Origin: Streptomyces diastatochromogenes
GTDB taxonomy: Bacteria; Actinomycetota; Actinomycetes; Streptomycetales; Streptomycetaceae
NCBI GenBank assembly: GCA_026913215.1
Contig: JAPTYK010000001.1
Span: 7,378,001-7,442,000, forward strand
Direction: 5' to 3'
DNA: 64,000 nt
Each line of letters begins with the position of its first letter. Position 1 is the stretch's first letter. The translations under genes and the position numbers were made by a program. Below are positions 17,373 to 27,375 of the stretch, in pieces. The notes below the pieces were generated by a model. It searched no databases, was not told where the DNA came from, and saw only the letters and a list, made by a program, of their open reading frames with translations.

Positions 17373-18221
17373 GTGAGACCGAACGGCAGGCCGGACGACG
17401 GCGGAGGCGCGGCCGGGACGGGCGCCGCCCGCAGGGCCGTCTTCACCCCGGTCGACACCCGGGCCCGGGTCGACACCGTCGTCCGCCGCATCGGCGACGC
17501 CATAGAGCTCGGACTCCTGGCCGACGGCGAGCAGCTGCCCGGCGAGACCGAACTCGCCGGACAGCTCGGCGTCTCCACCGTCACCCTCCGCGAAGCCCTC
17601 ATGGCCCTCCGGCAGCAGGGACTCGTCACCACCCGCAGGGCGCGGCGGCGGCAGCTTCGTCACCGTGCCCGACACCCCGACCGAGGAGCGGCTGCGCGCC
17701 CGCCTCGCCGACTGGTCCACCGAGGAGCTCCGCGACCTCGGCGACCACTGGGCCGCCGTCTCCGGCGCCGCCGCCCTGCTCGCCGCCCACCGCACCCAGC
17801 CCGGCGACCTGCGTCCCTCACCCGTACGGTCGAGGAACTCGCCACCGCCGAGGACCCGGCGACCCGCAGCAGGCTCTACGGCCGTTTCCACGTCGAGTTG
17901 GCCGCCGCCGCCCAGTCCGCCCGCCTCACCCGCGAGGAGATCGCCCTCCAGACGGACCTGGGTCCGCTCCTCTGCCTCGTCCTCGACGACCCGGTCCATC
18001 TCGGCAATGTGTCGGATCGTCACCGCGCCGTGATCTCCGCCGTGCAGGATGAGGCCGACGAGCGGGCCAGAACGCTCGCCGAGACGTGCGTACGGGAGTC
18101 AGTGGGGCGGCTGATCGCGCTGCGCCTCGACACCCCCGGCCGCGCGACCGAGCCGCGTCCCGAGGAGGACACGCATGGGCAGGAGCACCGGGCTCGCGGG
18201 TCCCGCGGAGGCCGTCACTGA
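17373..18221 (+). CDS. GntR-family regulator, FCD (FadR) subclass, frameshifted
   Basis: Start GTG 17373. The N-terminal winged helix reads RIGDAIELGLLADGEQLPGE, then LAGQLGVSTVTLREALMAL, followed after a frame change near 17640 by a GGGSFVTV turn. The helical FCD ligand-binding domain (EERLRARLADWSTEELRDLG and VELAAAAQSARLTREEI) spans a second break near 17815. The C-terminus overlaps the next gene by 47 bp. Divergent from potA and upstream of a Cache-domain protein, so it probably senses a metabolite tied to polyamine uptake or catabolism; that link is inference from position. Confidence 0.85.
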   Translation: MRPNGRPDDGGGAAGTGAARRAVFTPVDTRARVDTVVRRIGDAIELGLLADGEQLPGETELAGQLGVSTVTLREALMALRQQGLVTTRRARRRQLRHRARHPDRGAAARPPRRLVHRGAPRPRRPLGRRLRRRRPARRPPHPARRPASLTRTVEELATAEDPATRSRLYGRFHVELAAAAQSARLTREEIALQTDLGPLLCLVLDDPVHLGNVSDRHRAVISAVQDEADERARTLAETCVRESVGRLIALRLDTPGRATEPRPEEDTHGQEHRARGSRGGRH

Positions 18222-18999
18222 CACGGATCCGGTGGACGGGGCCGTCGGCCGGCGCCGGGCCGCGGACACCGCCGACGAGGTCGTCGGCCGCGTCCGGGAC
18301 GCCCTCGAAGAGGTGTTCGCCGTCGTCGCCGCGACCGGCGCCGACACCGGCGCCCTGCTCGCGGAGGCGTCCGGCTCCGGCCGCGAGCCCGTCGCCGCCG
18401 ACCTGGCGGCCCTGCGCCCCGGACTGCACGCCCGGCTCGCCGGGCACCCGCTCGTCTCAGGGGTGGGCTTCGTCGCCGCGCCGGGCCTCCTGAGCGACGT
18501 ACCGGGCTGGCTGGAGTGGTGGCAGCGGGGGCCCGACGGAGCCGTGCGCCCGCTCCTGCTCGACCTCGACCCGGAGCACTCGGCCTACTCCGACTACACG
18601 CACTGGGACTGGTACACGCTGCCCCGCGAGACCGGCCGCAGGGCCGTCGCCGGGCCCTACGTGGACTACCTGTGCTCCGACGAGTACAGCCTCACGCTCT
18701 CCGCGCCGGTCGTCCTCGGCGGCCGGTTCGTGGGCGTGGCCGCAGCCGACGTCTATCTGCGGCACTTCGAGGCGGCCGTGCTGCCCGTGCTCCAACAGCT
18801 GCCCGCACCCGCCCGGCTGGTCAACGCCCGGGGAAGGGTCGCCGCCTCCACCGACCCGGCCCACCTCGCCGGATCCCTCACCAAGGGCCCCGACTTCGCC
18901 GCCGTCCTCGCCGGCCCGCCGGCCGAACACCGCACCGACGGCCTGCTCCTGCTGCCCTGCGGGACCACCCCGCTCGTCCTGGTCACGGCGGACGCCTGA
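18175..18999 (+). CDS. soluble Cache-domain protein
   Basis: Intact, 274 aa; ATG 18175 preceded by GAGGAGG inside the end of the GntR gene, so the two are translationally linked. The central part has the dCache small-molecule sensor pattern: an aromatic stretch (YSDYTHWDWYTLPRETGRR), then AGPYVDYL, SLTLSAPVVLGGRFVGV and AAADVYL. Cache domains are normally extracellular parts of receptors, but here I see no signal peptide, membrane helix or output domain. It may bind the same ligand as the neighbouring ABC transporter and modulate GntR, which is inference. Confidence 0.82.
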   Translation: MGRSTGLAGPAEAVTDTDPVDGAVGRRRAADTADEVVGRVRDALEEVFAVVAATGADTGALLAEASGSGREPVAADLAALRPGLHARLAGHPLVSGVGFVAAPGLLSDVPGWLEWWQRGPDGAVRPLLLDLDPEHSAYSDYTHWDWYTLPRETGRRAVAGPYVDYLCSDEYSLTLSAPVVLGGRFVGVAAADVYLRHFEAAVLPVLQQLPAPARLVNARGRVAASTDPAHLAGSLTKGPDFAAVLAGPPAEHRTDGLLLLPCGTTPLVLVTADA

Positions 19000-19027
19000 G
19001 CAGGCGGGCCGATCCGGCCCCGGGCGG

Positions 19028-19647
19028 TCAGAGGCTCGCCAGGAGCGCGTCGAGCGGTTCCGGCACCCGGTCGGCGCCCAAGGCCTCCACCAGGAGGGTG
19101 CCGTAGCGGATCTTGCGGCCCTTCTTGGTGCCGAGGAAGCGCCGCAGCTGCTGCTGCCGGGGCCGGCCGTGCTGGGCGGGCTGGCTCAGGAAGGTCCGCC
19201 AGGGGCGCAGATCGCCCTCCGCCGCGATGGCCTCCTCGACCCCCGCCGGGCCGAGCGCGCGGATGAGCTCGTCCTCCAGGTCCGCCACACAGACGAAGAA
19301 GTCCTGGTCGGACGCTCCGGCCCGACGGAGGCCACGCTCGTAGAAGCCCCGCTCGCGGGTGTCGCACAGACCGGTCAGGCGCAGGCCGAGGCCGGGCGGT
19401 CCGAGCAGTTCGGCGTAGCGGGCGATGCTCATCGCCCCGCCCATCGACACCACGCACACGCCCTCCGCGGCGAGGTCCCGGCCGCGCCGCGCGGCCAGCG
19501 CCTCGACGGCCGCGAGGTCGCTCGGCCCTCCAGGAGCACCGCCGTCCGCAGCCCCAGGCCCACGGCCAGCTCCCTCGCCGTGTCTCCGTCGTGGTCGTCG
19601 ACCGCCCAGCGGTCCAGCGCGTCGTGGAACGCCCTCATGTCCGTCAT
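19028..19647 (-). CDS. TOPRIM-domain protein, OLD-nuclease-like, frameshifted
   Basis: About 206 aa. ATG 19647 (MTDMRAFHDALDRWA). The TOPRIM core shows the catalytic Glu in AVLLEG, followed after a frame change near 19525 by DLAAVEALAARRGRDLA. Then come VVSMGGAMSIARYAELL and the metal-binding Asp in LTGLCDTRERGFYE. TOPRIM folds bind Mg2+ and act in phosphodiester chemistry in primases, topoisomerases and OLD nucleases. Here the ATPase half of OLD proteins is absent. The C-terminus (KKGRKIRYGTLLVEAL) resembles OLD-family ends. Substrate unknown. Confidence 0.75.
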
Positions 19648-19698
19648 GGGGCGAGTCTGCACGGACCCGCACCCGCACGGCACCGCAATATCGGGCGC

Positions 19699-20019
19699 TC
19701 AGTCGTTCACCGCCGTCAGCAGCACCACCGCGTCCTCCAGGGCCGTCAGCCCGTGCCGCTCCTTGGGGATCATCCGCAGCGTGCCCGCCGGCAGCTCCTC
19801 CGCCCACCCGGCCGCCGTCAGGTTCACCCGGCCCCGCAGCACCTGGAGGCTCGCGGCCGGCGGCGCGTTGTGCTCGTCCAGGGACGTGCCCGAGGTCAGG
19901 GCGATGACGGTCTGCCGCAGCACCCCGTCGTGCATGACCCGGTGCGCGCTGCGGCCGTGCGGCGCCGTACGGGCCGCGGCCAGGTGCTCGTCGGCGAGGG
20001 CGGTGAGGTCCAGCATCAT
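19699..20019 (-). CDS. cupin-domain protein, 106 aa
   Basis: Intact small cupin. The start MMLDLTALADEHL follows an AGGGAGAG ribosome site; the preceding MFS gene probably ends at a TGA overlapping this ATG (ATGATG). One beta-barrel domain: SLDEHNAPPAASLQVLRGRV, then LPAGTLRMIPKERHGLTAL. The metal motif is incomplete, with His and Glu in DEHNAP and a His in ERHGL. Many such proteins bind small molecules or act as sensors. Co-transcribed with the MFS transporter. Confidence 0.85.
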   Translation of the reverse strand: MMLDLTALADEHLAAARTAPHGRSAHRVMHDGVLRQTVIALTSGTSLDEHNAPPAASLQVLRGRVNLTAAGWAEELPAGTLRMIPKERHGLTALEDAVVLLTAVND

Positions 20020-21233
20020 GACTCTCCCTGCGGGATGCGCGGGCGGATACCCCAGCCTCCCGTGTGGCGTCCCGGGCGCAACTCGGGGCCGCCGGTCGCG
20101 CCGCGAGGAGCACCACCAGCCCGCCGGCGCCCCTGCACGCCCCCGCGGCGAGCAGCGCCGCGGACCAGCCGTGGGCCGCGTACAGCCAGGACCCCGCGAG
20201 GGAGCCGAGCGCCCCGCCGGCGAACGTGGCCAGCATGAAGACCGTGTTGACCCGGGCCGCCACCGCCCGGCCGATCGCGAAGATCCGCGCCTGATTGGCC
20301 ACCTGGCACGAGCTGACCCCGACCACCAGCAGGTTCGCCCCGGACACCAGGGCCACCGGGGAGTACGGGGCGAACCCGCCACCGCGAGGCCCAGCCCCGC
20401 GCACAGCAGGCCTCCGACGCTCACCGCGGACGGCCCGTACCGGTCGGCCAGCGGCCCGGCCGCCGCCGAGAGCAGCGCCGCCGGAAGCGTCAGCACCCCG
20501 AAGAGCCCGCGCGCCCCCGGCCCGTACCCGAGCGGCGGCGCCGCCAGATGGAAGGCGAGCACCGACCAGAAGACGCTGAACGCGGCGAAGACGCACGCCC
20601 CGAGCAGCGCCGAGACCCTCAGCTCCCGGTGGACCGCGAGGAGCCGGGGAGCCCGGCCAGGAGCCCGGCGTACGAGGTGGGGCCCCGCGAGCCGAGACGC
20701 TCGGGCAGCCGGCGGGGCAGGACGAGCAGCAGCGCCGCCGTCGCCACGGCCGCCACCGCGTACGCGACCCGCCAACTGCCGCTGGCGTCGGTCACGGCGC
20801 CCGAGACCGTACGGGACAGGGTCGAGCCCAGCGTCAGGCCGAGGCCCACCAGGCCCACGACCCGGCCCTGCCGCCCGGGGCCCGCGAGCACCGCCGCCAC
20901 CGGGGTGAGGATCTGCGGCAGCACCGTCGTGGTGGAGAGCGCGAGCGTCGCGAGGCCGAGGGTGAGGACGTCGGGCGCCGCCGCGGCGACGAGCAGGGCG
21001 GTGCTGGTCAGGGCGAGCAGCACCGAGGTGAGGCGGCGCAGCCGCGCGGAGTCGGCGAGCGGCACGAGCAGCAGGATGCCGAGCGCGTACCCGATCTGGG
21101 CGGCCGAGGCGACCAGACCCGCCGTCCGCTCCGACACGTCCAGACCGCGCGCCACGGCGGCGAGCAGCGGCTGCGGGAAGTAGATGTTGGCGACGGTGAC
21201 GGCCCCCGCGACGGCGAGGAGCGGGACGTTCAC
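20016..21233 (-). CDS. MFS transporter (drug efflux-like), frameshifted
   Basis: Twelve-helix major facilitator. The start is MNVPLLAVAGAVTVANIYFP. TM1-6 are clear, with the loop motif VPLADSARLRRLTSV; TM7-12 continue in other frames (VSALLGACVFAAFSVFWSVL, LLVVGVSSCQVANQARIFAI, LATFAGGALGSLAGSWLYA). Breaks lie near 20640 and 20390, and possibly one near 20100 that would give a QGES end overlapping the cupin start. Divergent from the LysR gene, which probably regulates it. The substrate is unknown. Confidence 0.82.
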
Positions 21234-21403
21234 GGGCCGGGCGGGGGCATCGGGGCGGGGCGTGGGGCCATGGAGGCTCTTCCGGGAGGGGGAAGGGGGA
21301 CGCCTCCAGGTTCCCCGCCGCCACCCCGGCGCATCAAGGTGTCATCATGAAACCGGCGTTGAGCCGCACTCAACGATCGGTGGACGGCGGAAGGCGGGGG
21401 ACG

Positions 21404-22347
21404 GTGCTCGAACGGTACGAACTGGAGGCCTTCCTCACGCTCGCCGAGGAACTCCACTTCGGGCGCACCGCCGAGCGCCTCGGCGTCTCCACCGGCCGGA
21501 TCAGCCAGACCGTCAAGAAACTGGAACGCCGCGTCGGCACCCCGCTCTTCGCCCGCACCAGCCGCAGCGTCCGGCTCACCCCCGTCGGCCACGCCCTGTA
21601 CGAGGACCTCCTGCCCGTGCACCGGCAGATGCGCGCGGCCCTCGCCCGCGCCACCGCCGCCGGGCGCGGCGTCCACGGCAGGCTGCGCGTCGGCTTCGGT
21701 GCCCCTGGAGCGGCGAACTGCTCACGGCTGCCGCCGACGCCGTGGCCGCGCTCCACCCCGGCTGCGAGATCACCGTCCACGAGGTCCCCCTCGACGGCGG
21801 GGTCCGCGCCCTGCGGGACGGGACGCTCGACGTCCAGTGCGCCACCTTTCCCGTCCGCGAGCCGGACCTCACCACGGGCCCCGTCGTCGCCATCGACGAG
21901 CGGGTCCTGCTCCTGCCCGCCGGCCACCCGCTGGCCGGCCGTGCCTCCCTCGGCCCGGAGGACCTCGCGGGCCTCGACCTGATCGCCCCGGCGGCGACGC
22001 CCCGCTACTGGGTCGACCACCACTACCCGCGCGACACCCCGTCCGGCGCCGCCGTCGGCCGGGGCCCGACCGCCGCCACCTGGCAGGAGGTCCTCTCCCA
22101 CGTGAGCGCCGGCCGGGGCGCCTCGCCCGGCGCGGCCCGGGGCGCCCGGTACCACCCGCGCCCCGGCATCGCCTACGTGCCCCTGCGCGGCCTCCCGCCC
22201 CTCGCCTACGGCCTGGTGTGGCCCACCGCCTCCGACTCCGCCCCGCTCAGGGCCTTCGTGGCGGCGGTCGAAGAGCGCCTCACCGAACGACCAGGTCACC
22301 CGCCAGATGGTCGTACGCCACGTGCGCGTGGAGGCGGACACCCGTGA
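21404..22347 (+). CDS. LysR-family transcriptional regulator, frameshifted
   Basis: GTG 21404 gives VLERYELEAFLTLAEELHFG, the usual start for this Streptomyces subgroup; an upstream ATG at 21347 would add 19 unmatched residues. The helix-turn-helix is RTAERLGVSTGRISQTVKKL. After a break near 21705 the effector domain follows: GELLTAAADAVAALHPGCEI, RVLLLPAGHPLAGRASL and AYVPLRGLPPLAYGLVW. Divergent from the MFS/cupin genes. Its last 68 bp overlap the converging amidohydrolase, so the true stop may be a little earlier. Confidence 0.85.
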
Positions 22348-23568
22348 CGAGGGTGTCGTCGTCGGCGTAGAAGCCCGGATTGTGGTTGGTGGCCAGGCCG
22401 CGCCCGCCCGCCAGGGGCACCGGCGGCCGGCGGCGTCCAGTTCCGCGTCCTGGACACCGAGCATCACGTACAGGCCGCCGAACCGGCGCACGAACTCGGA
22501 GACGTCGTCGTACCCGAGCGTCGCGCCCGTCTCCACCACGCGCTCCGCGCCGGCCACCCGGCGGAAGGTCGGCAGCCCGGCCTCCACCCACGGCCCGCTG
22601 TTGTGCACGGGCGGCACGGACTGGAGGTACTCCACCGAGGCCGTCGCCCCGTACGCCGCGGCCGAGTGCTCGGCCAGCGTCCTCAGGCGCCGCTGGACCT
22701 CGGCCATGTCGGACTCCACGGCGCAGCGGACCGTGCCCCACAGGGTCACCGTCTCGCCGATGATGTTGAAGCGGCCCACGTCCTCGACGTGCCCGATCGT
22801 CACGGTGACCGGGTCGAAGGCCGAGACCTGCCGGTACAGCTGGCCGATGCCGGTGAGGACCGCGCCGGCCGCCGGCATCGGGTCGACCCCGTCCCACGGC
22901 GTGGAGCCGTGCACCTGCTTCCCGGTGAGGACGATGCGGACCAGGGTCGAGGCGCCGTACTGGTTGCCGACCCTGTACCCCACGTACCCCTTCGGATACG
23001 GCGTCACGTGCATGCCGAAGGCCATCGTCGGCACCGGATCGGCGAAGGCGCCCGCCTCCACCATCGCCCGCGCCCCGCCCTCCTCCGTCACCGGCGGGCC
23101 CTCCTCGGCGGGCTGGAAGACGAAGAGGACCGTGCCGGGAAGCCGGTCGCGGACCCCCGCGAGCACCGTCGCCGCACCCATCAGCATCGCGGTGTGGCAG
23201 TCGTGCCCGCAGGCGTGCGACACGGGGAACGGGCCGCCCGGGTAGTCGGCGTCCACCACACAGGAGGCGAAGTCCGTCCCGCAGAGGTCCCGCACCGGCA
23301 GCGCGTCCATGTCCGCCCGCAGCGCCACGACCCGCCCGCCGCCCGGCGCCGCCCCGCGCAGGACGCCCACGACCCCGTGCCCGGCGATGCCCGTGCGGAC
23401 CTCGTCGAGACCCAGCGCGCGCAGATGGTCCGCCACCAGACGGGCCGTGTTCACCTCGCGGTTGGGCAGCTCGGGATGCCGGTGCAGATGGCGCCGCCAG
23501 GCCACCACGCGCTCCGCCGCCTTCGCGGCCCGCTCGTCCAGTTCGTCGTGGATCGCCTCGCTGCCCAA
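22280..23568 (-). CDS. M20-family amidohydrolase, frameshifted at the 3' end
   Basis: Zinc hydrolase of the hippurate/aminoacyl amidohydrolase type. It shows RRHLHRHPELPNREVNTA, VALRADMDALPV, the metal-binding HACGHDCHTAMLMGAA and the Glu pair in FQPAEEGP. The dimerisation domain contains GKQVHGSTPWDGVDP. A break near 22420 moves the last 45 residues to another frame, where GLATNHNPGFYADDDTLVTG completes the active site. TTG 23568 after GAGAGGGAG is the best start, with moderate certainty. About 429 aa. Cytoplasmic; acyl amino acid substrates are likely. Confidence 0.9.
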
Positions 23569-23647
23569 CGGGGACTCCCTCTCGTACCGGCTGACGCCGC
23601 GGCCCGGGAACCGTGCCCCACCAGACTGCCACCCGGGACGGGCCCGG

Positions 23648-24181
23648 TCAGCCGGTCGGGCCCACCGGGGCACTGCTGCGCCCCCGCTCCCCGCCGCTGA
23701 GCTCGGCGTCGAGGGTCGCCTGGGCCACCCGCATGGTCTCGGCGTACACCGGGTCCGCGAGCCGCCGCCACATCTCCTCCTCGGCGACCTCCTCGACGAG
23801 GGCGGTCACCCACCAGATGGTGCCGAAGGGGTCCCGGACCCGCCCGCCGCGCTGCCCGAAGGCGTCGTCGGCGAGCGGGGTCACGACACGGGCCCCGGCG
23901 GCCGTGGCCCGGGCGAACGCCTCGTCCGCGTCGGCGACGAACACCCGCAGCAGGCTCGGCAGCACGGGCCAGTCCGCGCGCCGGTCGAAGGCGAGGACGA
24001 CCGTGTCGCCGACCCGGATCTCACCGTGCCCGATCGCCCCGTCCTCGGTGACCACCCGGGCCAGCTCCTCACCCCCGAACACCCGGGTGACGAAGTCGAG
24101 GAAGGCCCCCGTGTCGTCGGTGACGACCCAGGGCGCCACGGTCGTGTACCCCTTCGGAACGGTGCCGCCGTGCTCGGACAT
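23648..24181 (-). CDS. VOC-superfamily (glyoxalase/PhnB-like) protein
   Basis: Intact, 177 aa. Starts MSEHGGTVPKGYTTVAPWV; two beta-alpha-beta modules (TGAFLDFVTRVFGGEELARV, and RVFVADADEAFARATAAGAR, ending FGTIWWVTALVEEV). Residues in the usual metal sites (HGEIRVGD, RVRDPFGT) suggest the PhnB-like subgroup. Enzymatic or binding role not predictable. Its C-terminal extension, about 30 residues beyond the VOC core, is helical. Confidence 0.85.
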   Translation of the reverse strand: MSEHGGTVPKGYTTVAPWVVTDDTGAFLDFVTRVFGGEELARVVTEDGAIGHGEIRVGDTVVLAFDRRADWPVLPSLLRVFVADADEAFARATAAGARVVTPLADDAFGQRGGRVRDPFGTIWWVTALVEEVAEEEMWRRLADPVYAETMRVAQATLDAELSGGERGRSSAPVGPTG

Positions 24182-24269
24182 CTTCCTGATCCCTTCGCCG
24201 GTGTGCCCCTCGCTGCCGTACGGGAGTCACGCTAGGCGCGAAGTAGGTCAGGTCCTGTCCGACATGACG

Positions 24270-25926
24270 TCAGGCCGGCGTGCCCAGCGCGTCCGGGCCG
24301 CTCCGCGCGATGATCGCCTCCGTGTCCACGCCCGCCGGAAGCGTGCCGAAGGCCAGGCCCCGGTCGCCGTCGAGCCGGGAGGCGCAGAAGGCGTCGGCGA
24401 TCGCCGGATGGCCGTGCCGGACCAGCAGCGAACCCTGCAGGACCAGGGCCAGGCGCTCGACGAGCCGCCGCGCCCCGTACGCCACCGCGTCCGGGTCGCC
24501 GAGCCCCGCCAGCTCCTTGCGGAGGCCCGCGACCGCCGCGTCGAGCCGCCGGTCGGCGCCCGCGCCCCGGTCGACCTCCGCGAAGTACGCCTCCACCGCC
24601 TCCGGCTGACGGGCCATCGCCCGCAGCACGTCGAGCGCGGCGACGTTCCCGGAGCCCTCCCAGATGGACGGCAGCGGCGACTCCCGGTACAGCCTCGGCA
24701 GGCCCGAGTCCTCGACGTAGCCGTTGCCGCCCAGGCACTCCAGGGCCTCCGCCGCGTGCGCGGGCGCCCGCTTGCACACCCAGTACTTGGTGACCGCGAG
24801 CCCCAGCCGCCGCAGCTGCTCCTCCTCGGCGTCACCGCGCGCCGCCCGGTCCACCGCGCCCGCCAGGCGCAGCGCCGCCACGGTGGCGGCCTCCGCCTCC
24901 ACGGCCAGGTCGGCGAGCACGTTCCGCATCAGCGGCTGGTCCACGAGCCGCGCCCCGAACGCCTCGCGGTGCGTGGCGTGGTGCACCGCCTGCACGAGCC
25001 CGAGGCGCATCCCGGAGGCCGAGCTGATGGCGCAGTCGAGCCGCGTCATGTTGACCATCCGGATGATGGTGGCCACCCCGCGCCCCTCCTCGCCGACCAG
25101 CCGGCCGAGGGCCCCCTCGTACTCGATCTCGGAGGAGGCGTTGGAGCGGTTGCCCAGCTTGTCCTTGAGGCGCTGGAGCCGGATCGCGTTGCGGCTGCCG
25201 TCGGGCAGCACCCGGGGCACCAGGAAGCAGGACAGGCCGCCGGGCGCCTGCGCCAGGGTGAGGAAGACGTCCGACATCGGCGCCGAGGTGAACCACTTGT
25301 GGCCGGTCAGCGCGTACGTGCCGGGCTCGCCCGTGGGCACGGCCCGGGTCGTGTTCGCCCGGACGTCCGAACCGCCCTGCTTCTCGGTCATCGACATCCC
25401 GGCGATGATCCCGCGCTTCTCCGTCGGCACCCGGAGCCCGAAGTCGTACGTCGACGAGGTCAGCAGCGGCTCGTACACCTCGGCGAGCTCCGGCTGCGCG
25501 CGCAGCGCCGGCACCGCCGCGTACGTCATGGAGACCGGGCACAGGTGCCCCGCGTCGGCCTGCCCCCACACGAACACCTTCGCCGCCCGCGCCACATGGG
25601 CGCCCGGCCGCCCGTCGCGCCAGGGGGCCCCGTGCAGTCCGTGCCGGACGGCCACGTCCATCAGCTCGTGCCAGTGCGGGTGGAACTCGACCTCGTCGAT
25701 CCGGTGCCCGTACCGGTCGTGGGTGTGCAGGACGGGGAGTGGCGCTCGGCGAGCCGCCCCACTCCTGGGCCTCCTCGCCTCCCGCCTTCGCCCCGAGCTC
25801 GCGGACCTCGGCCTCGGCCCAGCCGGCGCCCTCCCGGCGCAGCGCCTCCAGGAGCGCGGGGTCGGCGGAGACGTCGTAACCGGTCAGCGGCGGTACCTGG
25901 TTGGTGACCTCATGCGTGGTCGGCAT
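24270..25926 (-). CDS. acyl-CoA dehydrogenase family protein, AidB-like, frameshifted
   Basis: Flavoprotein of about 550 aa, the AidB length. Starts MPTTHEVTNQVPPLTGYDVS; the frame changes near 25745 (EAQEWG, then HDRYGHRIDEVEFHPHWHEL). The FAD/substrate region contains MSMTEKQGGSDVRANTT and TGHKWFTSAPMSD, and the C-terminal signature of the subgroup is SPLPSIWEGSGNVAALDVLR. E. coli AidB belongs to the adaptive response to alkylation; catalytic use in actinobacteria is unclear. The TetR gene upstream overlaps its start by 17 bp, so the two form one operon. Confidence 0.88.
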
Positions 25927-26526
25927 CGGGAACTCCCAGTGCTCGCAGGGTGAAGGTGACGAGTGCGGGTACGGTCCCGGGCCCCACGGACCCCTCCGCC
26001 AGCGGCCCGACGAGCGCCTCGGCGCCCGCCCCCACCAGCGCCGAGGCCGTCAGGACCGGGTCCTGGGGCGGCAGCTCGCCCGAGCGCACGCCCTCCTGGA
26101 CGCGCGCGGCGAAGACGTCGCGGAACGTGTGGCGGAAGACGAGCCGCTCGGCGTCCACGGCCGGGTCGACCGGTTCGGCGAGCAGCGCGTAGGCCAGGCG
26201 CGGGGACTTGAGGGCCCGCAGGGCGAAGGTCTCGATCACGGCGACCACCCGCTCGGCCGCCGAACCGTGCCCCGGGTGCCCGGCCGCCTCGGAGACGGCC
26301 GCGACCTCCCGGCCCACCACGGTCCTGAACAGCTCGACGGCGAGCTCGGCCTTGCTCGGGAAGTGGCGGTACACGCTGCCCGTGGCGATGCCGGCGCGCG
26401 CGGCGACGGCGGCCATCGTGCAGCCCGCGTACCCCTGCTCGGCGAGCAGCCCGATGCCCGCGTCGACGACCGAGGCGCGCTGGGCGTCGAGCCGTGCCTG
26501 GACGGCGGGGTGCGTCGGTAGGGCAT
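25910..26526 (-). CDS. TetR-family regulator, frameshifted near start
   Basis: The reconstructed start is ATG 26526. One base is missing near 26520, after which LPTHPAVQARLDAQRASVVD continues. The TetR helix-turn-helix is CTMAAVAARAGIATGSVYRHFPSK, followed by a helical ligand-binding domain (RVVAVIETFALRALKSPRLA). The stop overlaps the aidB-like start by 17 bp. A perfect 8-bp inverted repeat lies just upstream, so autoregulation of the operon is likely. Confidence 0.85.
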
Positions 26527-26534
26527 GGAAGGAG

Positions 26535-26557
26535 TGAAGCAGCGATTCACTGCTTCA
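26535..26557. promoter_or_regulatory. TetR operator candidate
   Basis: TGAAGCAG, 7-bp spacer, CTGCTTCA: perfect inverted repeat 9 nt upstream of the TetR start. GTGAA/TTCAC also pairs within it. Position and symmetry fit TetR autorepression. Confidence 0.6.
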
Positions 26558-26617
26558 TCAAGAGTCCGGACGCGGGCGCCCGTCCGGGGCCGGCGCGCCT
26601 CCTCGTGCCGCTCGAAC

Positions 26618-26656
26618 GGCGCACGCCCCTTCCCGGGGCGGGAAGGGGCGTGCGCC
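26618..26656. terminator. long hairpin terminator after the GDT1 gene
   Basis: Perfect 17-bp stem (GGCGCACGCCCCTTCCC with its complement) and 5-nt loop, 16 nt after the GDT1-family stop on the minus strand. No T tract. Confidence 0.75.
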
Positions 26657-26671
26657 GGACGGGGAGCGGGC

Positions 26672-27256
26672 TCAGCCGGTGAAGACCTCGACGAGGGACC
26701 AGATCGCGAGGCCCGCCATGCAGACGCCGCCGATGCGCTGCACGATCTTGAGGGGGACGCGCTTGGCGATGAAGCGGCCCGCGATCAGGGCGAGGGCGGA
26801 GACCGTCGTCAGGGCGGCGAAGGAGCCGATCGCCGTCGACCAGGTGCCGTTGGTGGCGGCCAGGTTGGCGGTGGTGATCTGGGTCAGGTCGCCCCACTCG
26901 CTGATGAAGACGGCCATGAACGCGGTCGAGAAGACGGGCCAGAAACCGCTGACCGTCTTGCCGCCCTCGTCGCCCTCCTCGTCGTCGCCCCCGCCGCGCA
27001 GCAGCATGAACGCGCCGAAGCCGAACAACAGGGCCGAGACCAGTTTGACGGACCAGCCCGGGAGCAGCCCGAGGAGGCTGCCGGCGCCCACCGCGATGGC
27101 GACGTGGGCCGCGAAGGCGGTGGAGGTGCCGATCCACACGTACAGCGGACGCATGCGCGTGCCCATGGCGAGGGACGCGAACATCGTCTTGTCGGGAAGC
27201 TCGGCGAGGAAGATCAGCCCGAAGGCGGTGAGGATCGCCAAGGGGTCGAGGTGCAT
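26672..27256 (-). CDS. TMEM165/GDT1 family manganese transporter
   Basis: Intact, 194 aa, starting MHLDPLAILTAFGLIFLAEL. Six helices in two repeats, each with the family ion motif: AELPDKT (from residue 18) and SEWGDLT in the second half. An acidic loop (GDDEEGDEG) separates them. Family members exchange Mn2+ or Ca2+ for protons, and bacterial ones protect against manganese. A yybP-ykoY manganese riboswitch stands in its leader, supporting Mn2+ export induced by Mn2+. It is followed by a strong terminator, so it is monocistronic. Confidence 0.92.
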   Translation of the reverse strand: MHLDPLAILTAFGLIFLAELPDKTMFASLAMGTRMRPLYVWIGTSTAFAAHVAIAVGAGSLLGLLPGWSVKLVSALLFGFGAFMLLRGGGDDEEGDEGGKTVSGFWPVFSTAFMAVFISEWGDLTQITTANLAATNGTWSTAIGSFAALTTVSALALIAGRFIAKRVPLKIVQRIGGVCMAGLAIWSLVEVFTG

Positions 27257-27375
27257 ACCGGGGCTCTCTGCTCGATCCGGGCTCCGTGATTCCGGGCGCC
27301 ACCTCGATGGGCGACGGGAGGACCACTCGGCCCGGCATGACGGACCACGCCCACGGGAACGCGGACGCGGTGGTG

